Shown: piece after piece, positions 23,450-34,179 of the stretch | Numbering within the stretch: position 1 is the stretch's first letter | Layout: each line of letters begins with the position of its first letter | Source of the DNA: Cynocephalus volans | Taxonomy: Eukaryota > Chordata > Mammalia > Dermoptera > Cynocephalidae | Direction: 5' to 3' | Assembly: GCF_027409185.1 (NCBI RefSeq) | Contig: NC_084474.1 | Span: 87,411,005 to 87,475,004 of the forward strand | Length of the DNA stretch: 64,000 nt | The notes under the pieces: generated by a model | Database searches by the model: none | What the model saw: the letters and a program-made list of their open reading frames with translations, nothing else | Told to the model about the DNA's origin: nothing | Translations under genes and position numbers: made by a program

Positions 23450-23665
23450 GTAAGGACGGTAACAATTAACCCTTGTTCCATGCTTGTGCTATGCCAGGAA
23501 ACTGATGTGCATCGTCTTACCTAAGCCTCCCAACGATTGGCTGAGGAAGGTGCTGTTGCAACCTCCACTATACAGATGAGAAAACTGAGGCCCAGAATGA
23601 ACATGTGCTATACCCAGCACGTAAGGGATGAACCCACGACTCCAGCCTGGGATTCTGACCTCAGA
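23450..23665 (-). mobile_element. MIR, antisense
   Basis: 'Catcgtcttacctaagcctcccaacgattggc…ctatacagatgagaaaactgaggcccagaatg…gggatgaacccacgactccagcctgggattctgacc' is a reversed MIR. Confidence 0.75.
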
Positions 23666-24189
23666 TATATAGCAAAGGCTCAGTTGCTCACAAGATAAAC
23701 ACAATCCTTCCTTACAGAGTGTCAGTTAATGGGTTCACAGAGACACCTGGACTGGGTGGTCTCCACTGATTATCACAGTCACTATGCTGTGACCTACATG
23801 GAACAGAAGCCAGGTGAGCACCCTCCCTCCAGGCCCTGCAGAACTCATCTTTCGAGTCTAGCTGCCATCTAGGTACCTGGGAGCCTGCGTGTACCTAACT
23901 GTTCAGCACAGGCAGTTCGGCCATTAGCGGCCCCCTTTTCAGCTTCTCGTGGCCCATCACAAGCCCCCACGGGCAGGGCTACTGTCTGGGGCATCTCTCT
24001 ATGATCCACAGGTGGGTTCTGGATGCTCAGGAAAGATGTGCAGAATGAAAGAACCAAGCTCAAGCGTGTGGGAAGGCAGCAAGTGCCCCTCTCTCCAGTC
24101 TGGTTCCCCCAGGGGACTCTGGCCTGACACAGCCTTCTGTCTACACAGACCTTTCTTTTCCCTTTTGTCTGCTTTGTGACAGTTAATAT

Positions 24190-24880
24190 AGCAAACCATC
24201 ACTGCCTTCTTAGCCTGCAGGAAGTGTAACAACTGTTATCTACCACAAACCACCGAGGCTTTAAATTGCAGCAGGAATGCTGACAGTGATAGATTAGAAT
24301 TTTTAAAAATCAAACCTGAACATGTCTCCGTCATGGCTAAGAGAAGGGCCGAGTTGCCTTGAAAATAATTTACTTAGAAAATTTCTTGATGCATGGTAAA
24401 TTAAGTTCCCCCCGCCCCACCCCACCCCAGACACACTCAGCACCAGTTTTTGTTTGTTTGTTCTCCAGCGAAGTATTAGTCTATTTAATTGATTCCCAAA
24501 GACTTCCCACTACAATTTAAAACCATTGCCACTGGGGGGAGATTGATGTAAACTTGGATTTCATCCAAGGGCAGGATGGACAGTTCATTTTGAAATTTTC
24601 AAAGGGGTGGAGTGGGGAGATGGATTTGGAATCAAACGGTCTTTTTTCTCCAGCCTTGAAAGATGGAACTAAAGAACAAGAGAAAAACCATCAGTGACAA
24701 CAGCTAATGAATTTTAAATACTTATTACCAGAAAAATTAATTTACTAAATTAGCCCTGTAGATACAGGTTATAAAATAAGTCACCGTGTCCTCACAAATG
24801 CAAAACTCAGAGCAAGTAATGCAGCTCAGACTTGCTGCTGCACAGCCAAGTTGGAAGGTCACATCCACGTTTGAGCACTA
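24190..24880. other. Repeat-poor AT-rich block, possible conserved noncoding element
   Basis: About 0.7 kb without recognisable repeats, rich in TAATTA/AATTA words ('ttaattgattccc', 'aattaatttactaaatta'), with moderate GC in between and no coding frame. I infer, without proof, a candidate regulatory element. Confidence 0.25.
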
Positions 24881-25094
24881 ACAAGAGGGGCCAGAGCCAT
24901 CCCTCCACCCCAATACCGTGCTATGCACATCACAAACGCTAACTCAGTGAGTCTTCCTAACTCTGGGGTTATTTAATAAACTTGTTCATGTATATATGGG
25001 GTGAGAACACCCACATCTCCCATGCTATCTTGAGAACTGAATGCAGAATCGACAGGAAGCTCCTGGCAGAGGCCCTGCTGCACAGTAAGCTGTT

Positions 25095-25235
25095 CATGCC
25101 TTGTGGCAGGTATTTTATCATCCTCACTGCACTCACGGGGGAGAGGTGACATAGCTGGCCCAGAGTCACACACCTGCTCAGAGGTGGAGTCAGGCCAGGT
25201 CTGTCTTGCCTGGGCTTCAGCTCCTTACTCAGCAG
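25095..25235 (-). mobile_element. MIR-like fragment, antisense
   Basis: 'Ggcaggtattttatcatcctcactgcactcacgggggagaggtgacatagctggcccagagtcacacacctgctcagaggtggagtcaggccaggtctg' is MIR in reverse, diverged. Confidence 0.55.
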
Positions 25236-25619
25236 ATGAGAGCCTGCGAGGAGAGTCCACACTAGGGAGGGAAGCCCGCCCAATGTGAAGTCGGCTCCAG
25301 GCTGCTGGCAAATCAGCTGAAGGGGCATCTGCGGGGACAGCCAGGCCAGATGAATGTGGCCCTCAGCTTCCTCCCCAGCCCCAAGTGTCGCAGGGCCCTC
25401 GTGGCTGGTCCTGTCTCCTGCCTTGACACTGTCTCTGACCTTGGGCTGGCCCTGGGTCTCCTGCCCTTCTGCTGGCTCCTGCTCACATTTTTTCTCATCC
25501 CAGCAACACAGTTCCTGGGCTTTAGCTCCACGAAGCAGACCTGGCACCTTTCCTCTCATCCTCACCCCATCTGAACTTGCCCTGCTGCTTCTCTGCCTTC
25601 CTGGTGTCAGGGCTGACAG

Positions 25620-25765
25620 ACAGGGGAGGCAGCACAGTACGGGGAGTACAAAAAGTATCTGCATTCAAGTCCCATATACATCACTTCTAGCCTCAAGTGT
25701 CACCCAAGACAGGTTACTTATCAACTGCTGTCTTCTCAGCTGTAAAAGGGAGAGAAGAGTTGGCT
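25620..25765 (+). mobile_element. MIR-like fragment
   Basis: 'Ggcagcacagtacggggagtac…tctgcattcaagtcccatatacatcacttctagcc…gacaggttacttatcaactgctgtcttctcagctgtaaaa' follows the MIR box and core order. Confidence 0.6.
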
Positions 25766-25774
25766 GAGGGCGTG

Positions 25775-26085
25775 TTGGTTATGAGTGCAGATCTAGCTTG
25801 GGCTCAATTCCTGGTTCTGTCACTTCCTGTGTGACCTTGAGCAAGTTACTCAACCTCTCTGTGCTGACATTCTCCATCAATAAAATTCTAATGATTGCAC
25901 CTAACTCACTGGGCACTGAGATGATGAGAATGTCCATACCCCTGGGGTACAGCAAGCACTACGGAAGCTCCAGTGTTCAATCTTATGAAGACACAGGCGG
26001 ATGGGAAGACCGAGTGTCATGAAGCCCATGAAAGAGCCTGGTATGGCATCTGGTGCACAGCAGGAGCTTTACACGTATTACCAAA
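25775..26085 (+). mobile_element. MIR, near full length
   Basis: 'Ttatgagtgcagatctagcttgggctcaattcctggttctgtcacttcctgtgtgaccttgagcaagttactcaacctctctgtgctgac' is well-preserved MIR. It continues to a 3' end with 'agcctggtatggcatctggtgcacagcagg'. Confidence 0.85.
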
Positions 26086-26609
26086 CAGGATGGTAGACCA
26101 TGCAGCCTTTCAGAACAAGCTTCTACCTTTCCTGACACAAAATACAAGTTGAGTCAAAAAGTATCTGAGAACAACGTCTGAGGGGGGAACCCTGGGGAGG
26201 AGCAGGGAGAAGCCGTTTCATAGCCACTTGACTGTGCCATGTAGCTTAGAAAAGCTTCCCCTCTGAGCCCAGCATCAGCTCCTAGGAAAGAACCTTGGAG
26301 AACCAGCCCTCCTGCCCCACCCCGCCTGGGTATCCACAACGGCATGGTCAGCAAGGAACATCGACAATTCTTTAACTTCCTATGTTTCTACCTTCCCAGT
26401 AACTTGGGAAGGGAGTGTAAAAGTTCAGTGTGCACAAGTCGGAAGGGCAGGCCCCTGTCCAGCCTCACTCGGAGCACTGAGCACACTCAGGGAGTCTTCT
26501 CCTGCTATTCGCCCATGCCCTCTCCCCACTGCTACATCATGACCTCTTTGAGGGAGGAATCTAAGCGATATTCGTGTTTGTGTCCCCACACCTAGGAATA
26601 TCAATAATA

Positions 26610-26830
26610 ATTGATATTTACAGAGTGTGGGCCAGGTACTCTGCTAATGCCTTCACAGGCCTCACTCAGTTAACTCTCAACAATCTTAGGTATCAGCAAT
26701 TACCATCAGGCCTATTTCAGAGATGAGTAAACTAAAACTCAGCTCTAGCAATATGCCACTGTCACTTGGCTACAAAGTGACTGAGCTGCGTTAGGGCCCA
26801 GGTTCTCCGCCTCCAATCTGGATGCTCAAC
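26610..26830 (-). mobile_element. MIR, antisense
   Basis: 'Acagagtgtgggccaggtactctgctaatgccttcacaggcctcactcagttaactctcaacaatc' followed by 'agatgagtaaactaaaactcag' is a reversed MIR. Confidence 0.75.
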
Positions 26831-27049
26831 CATCCCAACACAGACCACAATGACGCAGGGACAAGAGGACTCTTCCTGCAGTACCACCTAGACCTCACCC
26901 CAGGTCTATCAAATGGCCACTGTCTCCCCAGGGTTTAGAGAATAAAATCAGTGTGCACCATCCCGCAACCCTGTTCTTCTAGGATCTGGCTTCTGGCTGA
27001 CCTTCCTGCCCTGCTCTGTAAAGCCACCCCCACCAAATGGAAATGCTCA

Positions 27050-27300
27050 TCACTCACCGTTATCCCCCGGGAATAAACCCTCCCTGGGGTGAGCTCCACT
27101 GTTAGTCTGCTTTGAAATCCCCTCCCTGCTTCCTCTCACCCCTACCCCTGCAAGTACAAAGCCCATCTAGTTGACAAGGCCCTGATCACAGGCCACCTCC
27201 ACCAGGAAGTTTTCCTTAACTTATCCGAGGTGGGCAGTGTCCTTCCTTTTAACGCCAGAAGCACTTCCCCCCTTCCTTGCTTAGGGCAAGAAGTCGCCTT
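27050..27300 (+). mobile_element. L2-like 3' UTR fragment, weak
   Basis: 'Ccctgatcacaggccacctccaccaggaagttttccttaacttatccgagg…gccagaagcacttcccc' has L2 3' UTR flavour in sense orientation but is diverged. Confidence 0.45.
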
Positions 27301-27950
27301 CCTTCTGGTATTAGAGCCCCAGCTTTTGAGCTTCTCCCAAGAGGTGCCCTCAGGCGCTGCTGGGTGAGGGCCAAGTGCACGGGGCTGTGAACTCTGCCCT
27401 CCTCAAAAGTGCAGCTACCATTTCATCTGTCTGTACATGCACATGCTTACAAACCCCCCTGAGTTTCTCAGAGGAAACATATATTGACCTCAGCGAGTCA
27501 AACAGTGGGTGAAGATGTGAAGGGACCCCAGGCCTGGGCAGAGTGTAGGACTTGCCTTCATGCCCTCGGAGCTCAAAGCCATGCACACAGCAGGGGCTCA
27601 GCATCTAGAGAATTTATCAAGAGCACCAGACTGGAAATCTTAGCCAAATGATACTGTGTCATGAAGGTTTCTGATTGTCAGTTCACTGCTCCTCCAAATA
27701 CAAAGTGACAAGAGGGCACCACTTCCCGGCTGGTGGCAAACCAAATGCTGGGTGGCAGGAAACAGAAAGTCATTAACCTCCAAAAGTGGGTTAATGAGCA
27801 AACCCAAGTGCTTTCGAGGGGGAAAGAGCATCATCATTTGCACTTTAAGGGCCTGGGTCTTGGATGGGGTGGTTCCATGTGAGGTGCAAATCCAAAGTTT
27901 CAACTTGGGAAGGGGAAACATGAACAATCCAACCTAAGTGAAGAACAGAA
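27301..27950. other. Flank downstream of the terminal exon's polyadenylation site
   Basis: No gene or clear repeat was seen. The stretch just below 27974 (G/T-rich on the minus strand) would serve as the downstream element of the poly(A) site of the minus-strand gene. Confidence 0.35.
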
Positions 27951-27954
27951 GCAC

Positions 27955-28630
27955 CTGTCAGGCAGAGAATGCTTTTATTCCACCCCTCACCTCCTTAGAA
28001 TGGGAGGCAAACAGGGAAAGTGCATTTTTCTCAAGAGCAAAAAAACTCCAAGATGGTAAGATGTGACCCTGTGATGGGGATGAATCATGGTTCCTTCAAT
28101 TGATACCTGAGGAGGGTGGGACTGTGTAGACAGAGCCAGGACAATCCCACCGACCTGCCCCAACCTGCCCAGAGGTGATTCCAGAACTTTCTATGTGATG
28201 ACTGTCCCCCTTTCACCAGACTGCACAGTGGCCCCACATGAAGATTCGGCACCTAGATAGGGTCAAGGAGCTGGGGAAGTGATTAAGGGAAGATGTTGAT
28301 GGGGGTTGGGAGTTTCTGTTTGAATCCTGAAGCAAGGGGTGATGCGGTGTGGGGCATGTGCAGGGAAGTTGACGCTGAAGGCTTTCCAGAAGCAGACGAT
28401 ACAGGGTAAGGGTGTGTGTGTGTCTGTGCTGGGGACAGGGGTCCTGTATTGCTGGTGATGCCGAACTCCTTGCCCACCCAAGGTAAGACGAGGAGGGTTC
28501 CATCTGGGCCACCAGGCAGGAGGGCAGAGGACAGTGCCATACTGTGGGCCAGGCAAGCTGGAGGGTCTCACACTTGGGTGACCAACAGAGCCCAGCTGCC
28601 CCACCCTTGGCTGTCACTGCTGCATGTTCC
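27955..28630 (-). other. ZFAT: 3' UTR of the ZFAT-like gene (inferred)
   Basis: This is the sequence between the TAG stop at 28631-28633 and the first canonical poly(A) signal on the minus strand. I saw no earlier AATAAA in this interval on that strand. That gives a 3' UTR of about 0.65-0.7 kb. The cleavage position is inferred from the usual 15-30 nt spacing and not seen directly. Confidence 0.6.
27974..27979 (-). terminator. AATAAA polyadenylation signal
   Basis: TTTATT on the plus strand (AATAAA minus) is followed on the minus strand by a G/T-rich stretch ('aggtgcttctgttcttc'), the usual arrangement for cleavage and polyadenylation. It lies 652 nt past the stop codon. Confidence 0.65.
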
Positions 28631-28870
28631 CTAGAGTTCCTGGGCCAGCTGCTCTGCAGGCTGCTCCTCCACGGGCTGCACAGCCTCCTGCACGTAGACG
28701 ATGAACTCCGAGGCCTCTCCACCCTGCGTGTAGACGGTCACTGTCTCGATGCCCTCCACGTCGTCAGAGGACACCACCAGGTGGTGCTGCTCAGCCAGCT
28801 CCACGGAGGCCTGCTGGAGGGTCTCCTGGATCATGACCGTGTGGTTGGAGCTGGGCTCCTCATCAGTGAC
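28631..28870 (-). CDS. ZFAT: Terminal coding exon, C-terminus of ZFAT-like protein
   Basis: The exon opens after a good acceptor (ttgccttcccacag/GTC) in phase 0 and runs 79 codons to TAG. The peptide begins VTDEEPSSNHTVMI, contains SSDDVEGIETVTVYTQ and EFIVYVQEA, and ends QPAEQLAQEL. It has no Cys, so no zinc finger lies here. It is a low-complexity acidic tail rich in Gln, Glu and Val, of the kind that could contact cofactors. The neighbouring upstream exon is 26.9 kb away, and its exit phase 0 matches. I recognise this tail as that of ZFAT, a nuclear C2H2/AT-hook transcriptional regulator implicated in blood and immune cell development. ZFAT is known to carry many zinc fingers N-terminal to such a tail. 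ZNF407-like or another large C2H2 protein is the alternative if my recollection is wrong. Coding status is nearly certain; the name is moderate. Confidence 0.85.
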   Translation of the reverse strand, partial: VTDEEPSSNHTVMIQETLQQASVELAEQHHLVVSSDDVEGIETVTVYTQGGEASEFIVYVQEAVQPVEEQPAEQLAQEL

Positions 28871-29859
28871 CTGTGGGAAGGCAAGAAAAAGGTCACGCAG
28901 GTCCCACTTCCAAGTCCACCAATAACGACGAAATCACAAGTACAGCTTAAGGAGCAACCAGCACGTCCCTGGAGCTTGTCCATACTGCACATAAGACTCC
29001 AAAAATGCTTTTGCTTATGCTTCCCCATTTTTGCCTCAATGAAGCAAAGCAACACAGTCAGGGCCCCTCAGCTGTGGCAAATTGTGGAACCCAAGTTCAA
29101 ACCCAAAGCTCAAACTCTTTTCCTGGCACCAAGTTATCTTCCAGGGCTTCCAAGAGGTGTGGGTTACCCAAAGAATGAGGGTTGGAAGGCACCGTGGGGG
29201 TTATCTACTGCAGCAACATCAGGGGTGGGGTGGGGTGGGGGAGGCCTGGGAATTTATAGCTGGTCCACTTAGTGGTGGTAAAGAGGCTAGGTTTATTCTG
29301 GGTTCTCTGTCTTTTCCCACACTCTGGAAGCTCAAGTCTGTGTATGAAGTTCAATATCACACTAGAAATGAGCAGACGCCCTCTCAAGCCTGACTCTCCC
29401 CAAGTGTTATCTGTCAAAACCAACACCTTGACTACTTAGGGAGTAGGCCTGTGATAGAAACTCATGGCCACAGCTGGGCAGGAGAGTCCTCGGCGCATCA
29501 GTCAGTGGAGGCACCTGTTGAATTCTACAGCCAGGCCTTTCTCTGTAGCTCCAGCTGGCAGAGTCCAAGCAAGGGCAAATTCCAGCTGCTGTGAGTGCCC
29601 CTCATCCCTGACTATATCAGCTCTGGGCTGTTTTTTCAATAACAACTATCTTTGATCTTGAGAAAAGAAATAAGACACAGGAATGATTCAGAAAGAGTTG
29701 AGACCCCAGAGCTGCAGAAATGAGTGAAGGGGTAAAAAACAAACCCAGGAGGAAAGCAAAAGGGCCTAGGATTGATTAGCTGGAGGATGAGAGAGTCCTC
29801 AACTCATGGAGAGATGTCAGAGAGACCCATTCATTTCCAGGTGGGTCTGAACAGCAAGG

Positions 29860-30065
29860 TGGAAAGGCAGGTGCTTTGCCCTGCACTGACCCAGGTTTTG
29901 AACATCAGCTCCACCACTTATTAGCTAAAAGGCCTGGGCAAGATACTTTTCCCTACAGCCCTCAGTTTTCTCATTTGTAAACCAGGAACTAAAATGCCTA
30001 CTTCAGAGGACTGCTAGGAGAATTAAAGAGATTCTGTATGCAAAGTAGGTGCCTAATAACATCAC
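29860..30065 (+). mobile_element. MIR
   Basis: 'Ttttgaacatcagctccaccacttattagctaaaaggcctgggcaagatacttttccctacagccctcagttttctcatttgtaaaccagg…aggagaattaaagag' is MIR in sense orientation. Confidence 0.85.
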
Positions 30066-30149
30066 TGCCCTTCCAATCCCTTCATTTCTACACTTAACAA
30101 CACTTTCTTAAACACCTACTACCTGGACGGTATTGTGGCCTGTCAGTTA

Positions 30150-30300
30150 TTCATTCATTTAACAAAACTTTTGTCATTTTATCAGCTACTACTAGACTGT
30201 AAGCTCCATGAGGACAAGGGCCGTGTCTGCCTTGTCACAGCTTTCCCCAGAGCCAAGCTCAATATCCAGCAAACAGCAAGTGCTCAATACTTGTTGAATG
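30150..30300 (+). mobile_element. L2 LINE 3' end
   Basis: 'Actagactgtaagctccatgaggacaagggccgtgtctgcctt…cagcaagtgctcaatacttgttgaatgatg' is the classical L2 3' terminus. Confidence 0.85.
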
Positions 30301-30402
30301 ATGCACTAGGTGTCTGACACCATGATGGCTGCTAAGGCTGCAACACAGTGGACAACCACAGTCCCCCCCCCAGGAGCTCAGAGTCTTCGGGGCAGGCACA
30401 GT

Positions 30403-30442
30403 ACAGAGGGTGCGACTGGACTGCAGAGGGTGTGATTGGACT
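30403..30442. repeat. 20-bp tandem duplication
   Basis: Two 20-bp units, 'acagagggtgcgactggact' and 'gcagagggtgtgattggact', lie next to each other and are followed by a partial 'gcagag' third start. Confidence 0.85.
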
Positions 30443-30955
30443 GCAGAGCTGCAGAGCCCAGGAGAGTCTGCAGAGTGCAGGGCAGGTGGGGCTGTCAGGG
30501 ATGGAGGGGGCTTACCGGAGGAGGTAGGGGATGGGTTCCAGGCAGGAAGGAGAGAAGGGGCAATGACTCCCAGGCAACGTGAGGGGGGGGGGGTTGCTCA
30601 GGCAGCCTCCACAAGCTCCTATTTGTGACACTTCTGACCCCTGTCCCTGCTCATGACTGATACTGGATGGCTTCCTACTCCCTGCCCCATACATCTGTCA
30701 CATGTCATGTTTCCACACTGTCTCTGAGGATGGCCCAAGTGGCTTGGAGGGTCTCATTCCGAGCTTGTGATTATTCCAGTTGCTGTTAGCAGGAAGAGCT
30801 AACAGGTGGGTCATATATAATTCAGAGAGAAAAATGGACAGGGCACCTCCAGGGTGGGCTTCAGAGGTTCCAAAGTTTTGGATTGGAAAGAACTTTTAAT
30901 TTGAACTGATACAATTCACCAGAAGCTCGAGAGCTTTTCTGAGTAGAAACCATTA

Positions 30956-31191
30956 CAGGTTGAGCATCCCTAATCTGGAAATCTGAAATCCAAAATGCTT
31001 CAAAATCTGAAACTTTTTGAGCTCAGACATGACGCTCAAAAGAAATGCTCACTGGAGCATTTTGGATTTCAAATTTATGGATTAGGAATACTCAACCAGT
31101 ATGTTTTCTGCAAATATTTCAAAATCTGAAAAAATCCAAAATCTGAAACACTTCTGGTCCCAAGAATTTTGGATAAGGTATACTCAACCTG
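30956..31191. mobile_element. Tigger-type (MER2-like) non-autonomous DNA transposon with TA target duplication
   Basis: It begins CAGGTTGAGCATCCCTAATC and ends in '…ggataaggtatactcaacctg', giving terminal inverted repeats that start CAGGTTGAG on both sides. TA dinucleotides flank both ends (30954-30955 and 31192-31193), as expected for TcMar-Tigger elements. It is 236 bp and has no transposase. Internal repeated 'aatctgaaatccaaaa' words are typical of this family. The exact subfamily name is from memory. Confidence 0.88.
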
Positions 31192-31199
31192 TAATACAT

Positions 31200-33265
31200 T
31201 CAGCCTGATTTGTTTTTTCAAAGTGAACCGAGACCTTTTTTTTCTTCTTTTAGTGTTTGTTGCAATTTCATTTAACTAGAAAAATGTAGCGTGAACCAGG
31301 ACTTCAGAAGTAAATACTGATTTATTTCACTTGGAAAGAGAGTATCTGACAGAAGACTGGGAAAGGGAAGGGAATAGGCAACAAATCTTATCTCCTTTTA
31401 ACTGTCAGTAAATTCTACACAAAGGAAAGGGTGAGAGGACAGAGGATGATTTATGCCAAGTCCCTAGGACATCAACTCTGCAAACAAGCCCACCACGTTC
31501 CAGATAAACAGACGACAAGACAAATCCGTGATATCAACCAATACACAGGCTTTAAGACATGCTCTGGGACATGACGCCACTATTTGGACTAAGGATTGTC
31601 TAAGCTGACGCCTAAAATGAGAACGTATTCACTGACAGAACTTTTCCACTGACAGAAATTCCGGCTAAAAATTCCTGTCCTTTTAGCAACTCTATTGGCA
31701 CCACGCCCAAGTATTATCAGGGCTAAAATTACTGCCAAGCACGAGGACAAGCGGGCCCTGGCCAGGCCCTTCAGGAGCCGAGGCTGCAGCCTCCTGTTCC
31801 CGTGGCGGCATGGCGGGCACACACTGAGTTCTCAGGGCCAGCAGGAGCAGGAGCTTCCACTGTGACCGGGACCTGGCCACTGCCCACAGACAAGGTGGAA
31901 AGCAACGTGCTTGGGCTAAAGGTAAACAATGTGCTAATTAACTCTGTGGCATCACAGGCTGGGGGCTGCTTGTGGAAGGCGGCAGTACTGGCACAGAGGG
32001 CTGTGGTGGTAAAAGCTATGGCAGACAGAGAGAAGACAGTGAGAAAGAGCAGCCATGTGCCCAACAGCCCCACCATGGCCACCGGTCACCTCCCAGAACA
32101 TCACCACTTTTCTAGAAGGCCTGATGCTGTCCGACGCTGCTGATTCTGACCCAGCTCTACTCCCTGAGCTGCCCTTTTGGCTGCTTCCACAGCATTCTGC
32201 TGGGCTCTGCTCCCAGCCCTCCCCCAGATTCCAGGACCCCACTGCTCTTCTTCTTCCCACCACAAAACCCGGAGGGCTCCTGGGTCTCCATCCTCGACAT
32301 CTGCCTTGGGTCCCTCGCTCCTTGGGCACTTCTGCTCCTGAGCTCCAGACCAACACCTGTCTGTATGTGGGAGCACTCAGGGAAGTTTGTCAAATGACAC
32401 ACAAACCGGGCTATGCACAAGTCACAGGAGAGAGGGAGTGCTGGGGCAGAAGTGGCAGATGAGGCCTGAAATGAAGTTGCAATCAGATCTTGAAGAGCCT
32501 TGATCATCAGCTGAGAGGTCGAGCTATTATTTTACAAAGACTTTGAAGCATTTGAAAAAAGATTGCCCTGTGTCATCCCATCTGTGGCCCCTCATGAATC
32601 AAAACTTGCCTAACATGGGAAGACTCACTCAGGATTATGCTTCTCTCACTATCTAAATATTTACGTTAATTTGCTCATATTTCTTTTCCAAATATTAAGT
32701 TTATTTAAAGACAACCCTTTTTCCATTTGTTTTGTTCTTTCTATTTCCAGCTCCAGGGCTTGTCCAACAGAATCACCACTAAATTCACCCGTTAATGATC
32801 AGAGTACAATAAGGCTTCCAAATATGATCATCTGGCCTTAATTCACCAGAAAGAATGGTGCAGGCAACGGGAAATGGTCACTTCACAGAAGTCCTGCAAA
32901 GAGCTCGCTTCTTGAACAGCACAGGTAGAACGGGGCTGCATGCTGCTGCTCTATCTTTTCTACAGAGCAGCAGAAATATACCTCATGACCACCCAAGGCT
33001 CCTGCCTGCTGCTGGGCCCCGTCTATACTCTCATGAGCTTTCGTGAGTGGCTCTGTCAGCCCTGAAGATGTTGCCTGTACAGAAACCCTAAAGCTAATTT
33101 GTGAACATTATATAAAGAGCATTAACAAGGGGTAGCATGTTGCTTTACAGAAGGGGCTTATGAGGCTTTCTGCAAAGAGCCCACGCCCTTCACACACCTC
33201 AAGTGTTATGTGCTCACACTGTCTGCTTTTATGCAGTTTCTACAAACCATGCACTTGCTTTCCTG
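31200..33265. other. Intronic, unassigned; GC-rich part with many overlapping frames
   Basis: 31740-32460 is richer in GC and holds anonymous frames on both strands, including a minus-strand hydrophobic one at 31771-32082 (WLLFLTVFSLSAIAF). I recognise no protein and see no exon structure. A retrocopy or a chance composition is possible. The rest is AT-rich with no clear features. Confidence 0.35.
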
Positions 33266-33269
33266 CTCC

Positions 33270-33560
33270 CAGAGAGCCCAAGGTCTACTCAGCCCCTTGC
33301 AGTTTATTGAACACTCTCCCATGCCTCATCCCAGTTATTCACACACAACCTCTTGTGGCTTGAACGTTTCTGTTCCCATTTTACAAATGCAGACACTGGA
33401 GCTCCAAACGGCCTAGTGAGTCATCTAAGGTCAAACAGATCAGGGCCGGCCCGTGGCTCACTCGGGAGAGTGTGGTGCTGATAAGGTCAAACAGATGGAA
33501 AGGGGCAAAAGCTGGACTTTAGTCTGTATGACCGAAGTCCAGAGACCTTCCTAGTGGGTG
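33270..33560 (-). mobile_element. MIR, antisense, interrupted by a tRNA-derived insertion
   Basis: 'Ttgaacactctcccatgcctcatcccag…gttcccattttacaaatgcagacactggagctcc…gagtcatctaaggtcaaacagat' then, after the insertion, 'aaggtcaaacagatggaaaggggcaaaagctggactttag' is a reversed MIR split at 33441-33481. The older element thus dates the younger one. Confidence 0.7.
33426..33496 (+). mobile_element. 41-nt tRNA-Ile-derived SINE fragment without tail, with perfect 15-bp target-site duplications
   Basis: The 41 bases at 33441-33481 start 'cagggccggcccgtggctca' and end 'gagtgtggtgctga'. They correspond to the acceptor-stem/D-arm half of a tRNA-Ile-like sequence, stopping at the anticodon-loop position. 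The 15-mer taaggtcaaacagat occurs exactly on both sides (33426-33440 and 33482-33496). There is no A-tail. From memory this matches the 5' part of the colugo CYN SINE family. Flanking sequence is MIR, so the insertion is young relative to it. Confidence 0.85.
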
Positions 33561-34179
33561 TATGTGACAGTGACTAAAGGTATTACATGTCACAGATTGA
33601 TAGGATTAAATGATGGCTCTTTATGCATCCCAATCAATCTAAGGCTGGCTGGCTGTATAGCTCTCAACCAGTCTCTTTGTTCAAAATGATCACTCTAGTA
33701 GCTTAATCTATTAGCACAGGCTTAAAATTGTTCTCTGCAGTAGAAATAATACGGTTTTCACAATGCCATTACCCCCTAAGATGGGTACTTCATTTTCCCC
33801 AAATGCTGTATCTAGCACATCTTTCAGCTACATTATTAGCAGCATAGATAGCTTCATAGAAAAAACTCAACCCATGGGACTGTACAAATTGTTCACTAAA
33901 TCAGGCTCTGAGTTCTGCAGTTCTGCCTGCCTCGAGTGTTCTGGAATCTAGACTAGATCATCATCAGAACCTGGACCCCTTTCTGGGCTCTATTCAGGCT
34001 GAAGAGCAGCTTCTGTCGAGGACGCACCTCTTCTGTGGCACCAACCCTTCACTGTCCACTCGCTTAGAAAGCATCGCCGGGGACTCTGCTGTGTGCCAGG
34101 CAGCCAGCACAGCTCTCATGGCCTCACTGTTTGCTTTTTTCCTTCTCCCCCGGCTGCCCTGCCTTATCCTCCTCCCCCA

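Noticed and set aside
24400..24430. C-rich 'ccccccgccccaccccacccc' as a regulatory i-motif
   Set aside because: Short, single run; nothing else supports a function.
24969..25664. 231-codon open frame on the minus strand
   Set aside because: Its start looks like a signal peptide, but the sequence overlaps reversed and forward MIR-like pieces, has no recognisable domain, and another frame on plus is equally open.
28544..29272. 242-codon plus-strand open frame over the terminal exon
   Set aside because: It is the antisense shadow of the real minus-strand exon; openness comes from the codon bias of that exon and the flank.
33441..33481. A functional tRNA gene
   Set aside because: Only the 5' half is present; there is no anticodon arm, T-arm or B box.
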